62,000 nucleotides of DNA, taken from NCBI GenBank assembly GCA_009746045.1, contig RPFO01000299.1, forward strand, positions 1,417,307 to 1,479,306, given 5' to 3'. Below the pieces are notes generated by a model, which worked only from the letters and a program-made list of their open reading frames with translations, was not told the DNA's origin and did no database searches. Positions 56,601-62,000 of the stretch are shown here, one piece after another. This DNA comes from Mesostigma viride (Eukaryota > Streptophyta > Mesostigmatophyceae > Mesostigmatales > Mesostigmataceae). Each line of letters opens with the position of its first letter. The stretch's first letter is position 1. The translations under genes and the position numbers were made by a program.

Positions 56601-58575
56601 TGGCTGCTGGCATCTCGCGTACCCACTTCCACCACGACCCATCCCAGCACCAACACCGGGAAGCATGCGCATCCCCCGGGCAGGGGACATCGGGCCATGT
56701 GGTGGGTCATGCGGTGGGTCATGCGGTGGGCCATGCGGTGGGCCATGTGATGGGTCATGCGGTGGGTCATGTGGTGGGTCATGTGGTGGGTCATGCGGTG
56801 GGCCATGTGGTGGGTCATGCGGTGGGTCATGTGGTGGGTCATGTAGTGGGCCAATGTGGTGGGCCATGTGGTGGGTCATGTGGTGGGTCATGCGGTGGGT
56901 CATGCGGTGGGCCATGTGGTGGGCCATGTGGTGGGTCATACGGTGGGCCATGTGGTGGGCCATGTGGTGGGTCATGTGGTGGGCCATGTGGTGGGTCATG
57001 TGGTGGGTCATGCGGTGGGCCATGTGGTGGGCCATGTGGTGGGTCATGTGGTGGGCCATGTGGTGGGTCATGTGGTGGGTCATGTGGTGGGTCATGTGGT
57101 GGGTCATGTAGTGGGTCATGTAGTGGGCCATGTGGTGGGCCATGTGGTGATGATGGGGTCATGTCCGATCCGGCCCCCCCTGGATGAGCCCACCAGCTGC
57201 GCCGGTCTGCAACCCAGGTGCAAGCCGAGAGAATGGCTGACCACACGCGTTCCTCGCTACCACGGTACAGAATCCACCACAGGCCACCACATGCCCTTGA
57301 GCCTGCCCCTGTGCCTGCCGGCCGGCCGGCCTGCCCCATGCTTGCGAATGGCCATGCTTCTCCATGCGTGCCAGAGGCATGGTGCTCCACCAGCCAGCAC
57401 ACACACACAGAATCGCCCCTTCCTACTCCCTCACTCCATGCCTCTTCCCTCCCCTGCCCCTCCTCTCCTCTGTGCCTCCCCTCCGCCCCCGGCCTGTCCT
57501 CTCCCTGCCACCCACCTGAGCAGCGTCTGCCGCCCGTCGGCCGAGTACATGCTGTACGAGGAGCTGGTGTAGAGCGGGACAACGGACGAGCGGATCACGT
57601 CGTCACTCAGGCAGCACTCGCGCGGGAGCAGCAACGCCAGCACACACAGCTCCCGCTCGTGCCAGCGGTTGAGGCCCCAGCAGGGGCTGCAGGGGGGGGG
57701 AGGCAACAGGCAAGCACGCACATCGAACTCGTTAGGCGAGCTTGCGAAAAGAACATGCATGTCATGTGCATGTGTAAGGTGGGGGGGTGGGGGGGTTCGC
57801 GGGCAGGGGGCCAGGGGGGGGGGGGGCATGGAAGGAGGGAAGCGGGGGTAGAGAATGGGGTGGATGGCGACAAAGTGTCCCCGTGGAAGCGGGCACGCGC
57901 AGCCTGCAATGGCAGGCGCCGTGGCAGAGGAAGGGACGAAAAGACGGAACAAGCGCGACAGTAGAAGCAGCAGCGGTGCAAGGGAGGGTCACGGAGCAAA
58001 GCACAAAAATGCAGAAATCGTAGGATACTCGACGGCGAAAATAATGATACGTAATGGTCGAGCATGGTACAACATTCGCAGGCAGGCACGAGGGCGTTTT
58101 CAGAGTTGTTCTAATATTTTGCACAAACTTGTCAGGTCGTACAGACGGCTGTCTCCACACACACACCACTGATGGAAGGGGCTCACCTGCAGAAAAATTT
58201 CATGCTCAGGTTTCTGCCGCATAAAAACGCGGTCCTGTCCAGAATTGGGAGTGCCAGAGGGGCATGTGCTGCCATGGCTTCCTTCCATTTCGCGACCATA
58301 TCCATCATTTCGGGTACTAGCAAGTTAGAGTGGTCCAGAATATCCGTTTTCGCCCGCAATGCCTCCTTGCTATCACAATGAGATAGGTGAAGCGCGGCTA
58401 AATTGCCCCATATCGCTTGGGGGCTGTCCGCGCCCAGACGTGAATCCGAAGACAGCAGGAAAACGGGAAGCGGGAGGAGATTGTACATCGAGAGCTGCTC
58501 TTCCGAGGGCAAGTCCTTCAACATCAAGGACGCCTCGGCCGCAGGAATGTGCGCAAGGACCACGTCCTCCCCCAT
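32749..58575 (-). CDS. Giant multi-receiver hybrid histidine kinase, 21 exons (reconstructed)
   Basis: Exons read on the minus strand: 58575-58187, 57686-57516, 56069-54986, 54343-54180, 53447-53424, 52404-52152, 51531-51407, 50179-49933, 48914-48672, 48162-46708, 46126-45600, 45094-44899, 44228-44203, 43165-43018, 41903-40921, 40280-40056, 38990-38121, 37530-37299, 36315-36275, 35434-33335, 32944-32749. All introns are GT-AG, phases agree at every joint, and the total is 9,699 nt (3,232 residues plus stop). Domains by residue: PAS ~20-185, second PAS ~505-600, HisKA with His ~612, HATPase_c ~700-900, degenerate receiver ~1030-1400, receivers at ~1568-1684, ~2020-2140 and ~2400-2520, low-complexity tail to 3,232. 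No membrane segment or HPt domain is seen, so it is probably a soluble phosphorelay sensor. ATG 58,575 has a strong context (gcgccATGG). Least certain: starts of exons 3 and 18, and the exon 15 donor. Confidence 0.85.
35505..35582. repeat. 11-bp tandem repeat in intron 19
   Basis: About seven copies of ggtgagaggcc, with one gtgcgagg variant at the end. Confidence 0.85.
37007..37084. repeat. (CT)n/(TCTG)n microsatellite in intron 18
   Basis: tctc runs broken by a tctg block; on the transcribed strand this is a purine-rich GA run. Confidence 0.9.
37085..37251. repeat. (CCCA)n tract in intron 18, ~42 copies
   Basis: An uninterrupted cccacccaccca run; in the pre-mRNA (minus strand) it is (GGGT)n, starting ~50 nt after the exon 18 donor. 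Confidence 0.95.
37676..37704. repeat. (TG)n in intron 17
   Basis: A tgtgtg run of about 29 bp. Confidence 0.9.
37862..38075. repeat. ~26-bp minisatellite in intron 17
   Basis: At least seven units built on ggggtgattatggcaggt with small length changes. Confidence 0.8.
39000..39240. repeat. Polypurine tract in intron 16
   Basis: Almost only g and a over ~240 bp (ggggaaggg-type units); in the pre-mRNA it is a very long polypyrimidine tract just before the exon 17 acceptor. Confidence 0.8.
39258..39375. repeat. gggttcgggtaa/gggtttgggtcaa tandem repeat in intron 16
   Basis: Short units of gggtt(c/t)gggt(a/c)aaggg and related words, superficially telomere-like but not a known telomere repeat. 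Confidence 0.7.
39535..40035. repeat. ~500-bp TG-rich minisatellite in intron 16
   Basis: Units of tgtatgtgc(a/g)tg in many variants, ending ~20 bp from the exon 16 donor. Confidence 0.85.
42456..42523. repeat. 12-bp tandem repeat in intron 14
   Basis: About five and a half copies of ctatctatgcta. Confidence 0.85.
43172..43440. repeat. (GGGT)n tract in intron 13, ~60 copies
   Basis: gggtgggt run with a few gggc and gtgcg changes at the ends; on the pre-mRNA it is (CCCA)n running directly into the exon 14 acceptor. Confidence 0.95.
43799..43849. repeat. (AAT)n microsatellite in intron 13
   Basis: gataataataat...attaataataat with a central attattatcatt inversion. Confidence 0.85.
45600..48162 (-). 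other. Degenerate receiver with long insert (exons 10-11)
   Basis: After ~130 low-complexity residues, VYTHTKVLLVGMVDAVV resembles a first receiver strand. Then a long insert, FDRFNEALDRFGYECKQVT, LVVVIDWNL (phospho-Asp strand), MRVLVLVPMS and LLNITKPV (Lys-Pro position) follow the receiver order, ending with a helix in exon 11 (VFRAAILLSDYSSE). The acidic pair near strand 1 is missing, so phosphorylation is doubtful. Exon 11 ends with a Gly/Ser-rich linker. Confidence 0.55.
48930..49285. repeat. 32-bp minisatellite, 11 copies, in intron 8
   Basis: gacgcaaaagagatacccc recurs every 32 bp from 48,933 to 49,253, joined by caccaccaccc(a/g)cc. It begins 16 bp from the exon 9 acceptor. Confidence 0.9.
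50281..50535. repeat. Two adjoining 10-bp tandem repeats in intron 7
   Basis: About ten copies of aggtgagggc pass directly into about sixteen copies of agcaggaggg; one family seems derived from the other. Confidence 0.9.
50657..50698. repeat. (TG)n in intron 7
   Basis: A gtgtgt run of about 42 bp. Confidence 0.9.
50858..51202. repeat. Short duplications in intron 7
   Basis: A ~38-bp segment (acttgcc..., read as caagtacacaa.tgccacatg) is doubled at 50,860-50,935, and a ~34-bp one (ggcacaggtgggggtgcaca...) at 51,135-51,201. Confidence 0.7.
52152..53447 (-). other. HisKA dimerisation/phosphoacceptor domain (exons 5-6)
   Basis: A 24-nt exon 5 supplies STFLANM, and exon 6 continues SHEVRTPMNGILGMLQYL (H-box; the His is the predicted autophosphorylation site), then a second helix ending ILNDVMDLSKVEAGKL. 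This is a standard hybrid-kinase HisKA. Intron 5 carries a LINE tail insertion. Confidence 0.9.
52815..53281 (+). mobile_element. 5'-truncated LINE 3' end with long (TTAA)n tail in intron 5
   Basis: Matches 30,560-30,958 and the minus-strand copy at 5,795-6,044, including the gtgctcc...gggagcac stem-loop. The tail is ~75 bp of TTAA units (53,205-53,281). It lies antisense in the kinase intron. No clear TSD was found. Confidence 0.75.
54180..58575 (-). other. Kinase N-terminal sensor region: two PAS-like domains and linker (exons 1-4)
   Basis: Exons 1-2 give a PAS-like fold pattern: LLPLPVFLLSSDSRL, IWGNLAALHL, then a helical stretch and a beta-rich end (HERELCVLALLLP, SSVVPLYTSSSYSMY). Exon 3 is a ~360-residue, mostly low-complexity linker with acidic DGDGDGD runs. 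Its end (DKVLAMVAARLCG, WNYGMQ) joins exon 4 (GRWLAMEIFLVRDP, AALLVSESDISDLKQTQ), the PAC end of a second PAS domain leading into the helix before HisKA. The ligand is unknown; no haem- or flavin-binding residues can be named. Confidence 0.6.
56695..57150. repeat. 12-bp satellite, ~37 copies, in intron 2
   Basis: Units of catgtggtggg(c/t) with c/t changes; open in all frames because 12 is a multiple of 3, which makes false reading frames on both strands. Confidence 0.9.
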
Positions 58576-59700
58576 GGCGCGTGGCTATGCTAGTTTGGTT
58601 CAACACCGTTTCAAACTGTATGCCAATGCAAATGAAATTTATAGCTAGGGCGACGGTCATCCGAAGAAGGCCGACCGCTTCCTACTACCAGTGGCCGAGG
58701 GATACCCTTACAAGTCGTTGCCGGCGGGCTTTATCTCATTATCTGGAAATCAGTAAAAGGACGACCCTAGTCGTCATGGACTAGCCAGCAAAAGTGCTTG
58801 GTTCAGCCACAACGTAAAAATGAACCAATGGGGGGAATCCATCTCGTAATCATACCCAACTTAACAATAGCTGGCAAATGCCGAGGCCAGGAAGGCAGGT
58901 ATGCGGCAACAACATTTGCCCATATGTACTCTCCATATCGTCTACTCATGTGTGCGTTTCGGCACTCATCTGAACGGTCTATGGACCCCTCGTCCGATAC
59001 ACAACATCGTGAGGCCTCGCACGTTTGTATGGTGGCCCCTGTCTGCCTTCGTGTTACTGTTTCTTGAAATACGCTAAATTCTACATGCAATACCTGGCCT
59101 TGTTGTGGTCATTAATAATTAGACAAGAAACATGCACGCCTTTGTGCATGTGAACATGTACAACACGGGGGCGACATGTTTTTTTCAGTAATGAACCACT
59201 TGCAGTGCAAATGGTTTACCATGTGATGACTGCAGGTACCTCTGCAGCATCCAAGCAACCCACCACCGCTGGAGCTGCACCCATGACCCCAGTGAATACA
59301 TTATGTGTAATGCACAATTCAATCGTGCTACGGCGTCTTGTCGCAAGATGCAACATGCAACTTAGCATGCGTGGACTGCTAAGTTACTAACGCCAGGCAA
59401 GATCTATATTCTATATCTTCATCTCTTAACGTAGCTTGAATAGGTACTGTGCAGTAACTGCCGCTGAGCGCCGACAGCAGCCGGGCGGTGTCAGCTTTCC
59501 AGCATTATTGACCTGGAGGCGAGCTCAGCTGTAGGCGAGCGGGACACATCACACATCCGAATATTTCTAGAATTCCGTGCAAAATCCCTTGGTGAATGCC
59601 CTGTCGAGTGTCGAGATCTCCCAGTTCCACTCTGTTCCTGCAAGTTGATTATTGTCCAGGCAAAGTAAAACAAGATCAGGTAAAACCAGATGTCCCAAAA
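58576..59700. other. Region upstream of the kinase gene, no gene seen
   Basis: This would hold the promoter and 5' UTR of the minus-strand kinase. No TATA-like or other element can be assigned with confidence. The frames are short and lack motifs. Confidence 0.4.
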
Positions 59701-59779
59701 AAAATTTACAACGCTTGATCCTATTTCCCCGTTTCTTTTTTTATATTTATTTATTTATTTATTATTCTTGCAATGGTTG

Positions 59780-60260
59780 TTGTCGACATCCACGCCGCAC
59801 ATGGGCAGTTAGAGATTTGGAAACGGCCGAAAGTCCTGAACATCATGACACCACAGACAACGGTACCGAAAGGATACATGTACTGTATCTTACGATCGCG
59901 ATTCGCGAGGTCACGATTATGCCAAGAGGCAAGTTCATTTCAGTTCAGTTGATTCCCACGCCAACGGGCAAGGAGCCAAATTTGTCACTTCGGTCTTCGG
60001 ATGATTGTGTGATATCCGACACACTACTTCCAGTCTTCCACGGAGTTCCACCTATCAGGCCAAGATGACTGAAAGGGTTGGCGATAAGACCGGTCTACCC
60101 CTGGTCTACCGGAGTATCGGATTTCGACCCCTGCCGTCCAACTAGTGACAAATCTTGGCATATGTGAATTTCTGACTTCTGACTGCCCTGACTGACTCTG
60201 ATTGCCCTAACTGACTTCTGACTGCCCACGTGCGGCGTGGGATACAACTGACTGACTGAC
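59780..60260. repeat. Possible inverted-repeat element
   Basis: ccacgccgcacatgggcagtt (about 59,791) recurs inverted near 60,222-60,242 with one or two changes. The ends of the element and any TSD are not resolved. Confidence 0.3.
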
Positions 60261-60285
60261 TGACTGACTGACTAACTGACTGACA
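60248..60285. repeat. (CTGA)n microsatellite
   Basis: actgactgactg run; looser gactgcc/gactgac words precede it from 60,175. Confidence 0.85.
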
Positions 60286-60289
60286 TGAG

Positions 60290-62000
60290 TGCCCTAAACG
60301 AGATCTGTCGATTGCGCTGCCCTCAGTGCCCTGAGATGGACCCCTCAAGAATCAAGAGAGCCCCGACGTACACCGTCCGCATTGTTAATTTTAATTCGGT
60401 TCAGCCGAAAGGCATTCGGAATTAGACAATAGCGTTTTATTGGTTGCAAGTGCCACTGTGCCCGCCATAATAGTTAATTATTAGTTTGTTTGTTTGGTTA
60501 CCGTACAACCGTTGAACTGGCTGCGCAATTTAATAATTGAAAGGGTGTGTGCCCACCTTCATTAGGATTCGCTGATACTCATTTCCCCTCTCACCTCTTT
60601 GGTCCATAATTGGCTAATAAAATATCAAAGAGACAACCAGCGCAGGCCAGAAATCGGGAGAATCCGGACCATGGTAGCTCGAGCCTGCCGTTATCTTTTC
60701 CGCGTTTTCGAGTCGTTCAGGATGATGAAGATGAATGGTGATGGAAATGTGTATCCTTGTGCATTGAAATTATGGCTGGCTTACGTGTGGAGCGACTAGA
60801 TGACCTAGACGGTGGGGCCGGAAACAGCATGCTTGATCAGGGCGTGTGTTTCTAGCCTAACTGGCCGGGAGTGTCTAGTGGTGAGCACCATTGCTGCGAT
60901 CGCTCTCCCACCATTTACGAGGAAATACCCGCAAATGGAAAACCACTGAAAAGGTCTAGCTAGTCAGTCATCACGTTAGCCATGCCATGATTCCAAACGT
61001 CCAAGAACTGCACACGGTGCAAAGGCAAAAAGCCGGAGGACAGCACTTTCAAATGTGCGGCGGGAACCAAAAGCCCGCGGATGCCAGAAAACATCGTGTT
61101 GCGGCAGCGACGCGACGATGTGGACAACGAATCCAGTGCCAAGCTCGGAACGGCCGCAAAGGAGATCTGGCATCACAGGGTTCAGATGTGCGGAGATACT
61201 ATGCGATCCAGCCGGTCCACGACCTGTTTGTAGAGCTTGTATATACCCATTTCCCAATTCACTACAATACGGTTCGTAGGAGACGCGAAATGAGTGAGAA
61301 TGTTACCCGAGCGGTAACGAGGATTTGCACCGTTGATTTTAACATATGTTTCTTTTTTTGCGCCATTTGGCGAGCATCGACTGGAGCCTGAACCTAGCGG
61401 GGGGAATCGTGCGGGGGAATCTTGCGGGGGAATCTTGCGGGGAAAAATTCCGAACGTGATTTTAGCGAAGTCCTACTACACTTTGCTTGGTACACGGTAC
61501 TACAGTTTCGTCACTGAAAATTTTCTGTAGTTGCGTTGGTTTTTCGTACGTTCCGCTGAAATTTTTGTGTTCAGTGCCCAGATCACAATTTGATCCGGGC
61601 GCAAAATGATTGGCTGTACGGTACGAACCAAAAACGAAATTTTAGTATCTAAGTTCCGCAGCGCTTGCTGAATTTGCCCCGGAAGCCCGGGGGCACTTTC
61701 CCCGCTGAAAAAGGTGTCCGCGGAAGCGTATTGTAGTGTCCCCGAAAAAAATAATTGAAAGGGTATCCTCTTGCCTCTTGGAACCTGGCCATGCGTCAAT
61801 ACTGGCTCCTGGCGACGGAACTACACAAAGTTGAAGTATGGGACCCGGGCCCTAACACTGATGCCCCCAGCCCACTGGAAGTCCTCCATGCACTCATGGG
61901 GATGAATAAGCTTGGTCTTTACACTCATGCCGGACGACGATATATCTTCAGTACAATGGCTACTGTACCATGGTCGCAGGGCGCGCCTTATTAATGCGGG
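60290..62000. other. Spacer, no supported gene
   Basis: Contains three ~17-bp units of gcgggggaatc(t/g)t at 61,399-61,442. Frames such as 61,755-61,994 and the opposed ones at 60,960-61,391 show no motif I recognise. Confidence 0.4.

Noticed and set aside
56556-57143. Frames of M-x-H-H or CGGS units
   Set aside because: Artefact of the 12-bp satellite in intron 2; a period divisible by three keeps all frames open.
61755-61994. 79-codon frame with a plausible composition
   Set aside because: No motif, no neighbouring coding evidence and close to the window edge.

Overview
The window is nuclear DNA of a eukaryote with a repeat-rich genome. The genes have GT-AG introns and GC-rich exons, the spacers are AT-rich, and there are LINEs, a Copia element and cut-and-paste DNA transposons. 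The one clear host gene is a multi-receiver hybrid histidine kinase with 21 exons. That gene type is absent from animals, and together with the repeats it suggests a microalga or another protist. I cannot name the species.

Left part (1-32,600): mostly transposons, many of them nested, with boundaries that can be fixed from target-site duplications (TSDs). At 1,083-3,652 a truncated minus-strand LINE with an R2-like endonuclease tail carries an inserted LINE (1,196-3,218) that has only an intact ORF1. At 7,522-21,650 a Copia retrotransposon (LTR ends AGTT...AACT, 5-bp TSD ccttc) has three later insertions. A piggyBac element (7,871-14,627, flanked by ctag) sits in its left LTR and itself carries an R2-like LINE (11,571-14,464). 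A non-autonomous hAT element (17,636-18,609, 8-bp TSD) splits its RNase H. A 2-kb element with the split direct repeats of PAT/DIRS-type tyrosine-recombinase retroelements (19,284-21,247) sits in its right LTR. Without the Copia element, a minus-strand reading frame at its two flanks becomes continuous. At 27,745-31,273 an APE-class-like RT LINE with a (TTAA)n tail carries a second ORF1-only LINE that shares its 3' hairpin and tail. Pogo-like transposase remnants lie at 25,675-27,196.

Right part (32,749-58,575, minus strand): one gene reconstructed here as 21 exons. The coding lengths add up to 9,699 nt (3,232 codons plus stop) with every junction in phase. The order is PAS, PAS, HisKA, HATPase_c, a degenerate receiver, three receivers, then a low-complexity tail. 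The large introns hold different tandem repeats, including (CCCA)n and (GGGT)n tracts that are complementary in the same pre-mRNA and flank exons 14-18.

The last 3.4 kb (58,576-62,000) and several AT-rich spacers show no gene I can support. All splice sites and element boundaries were read by eye, and no database or program was used.
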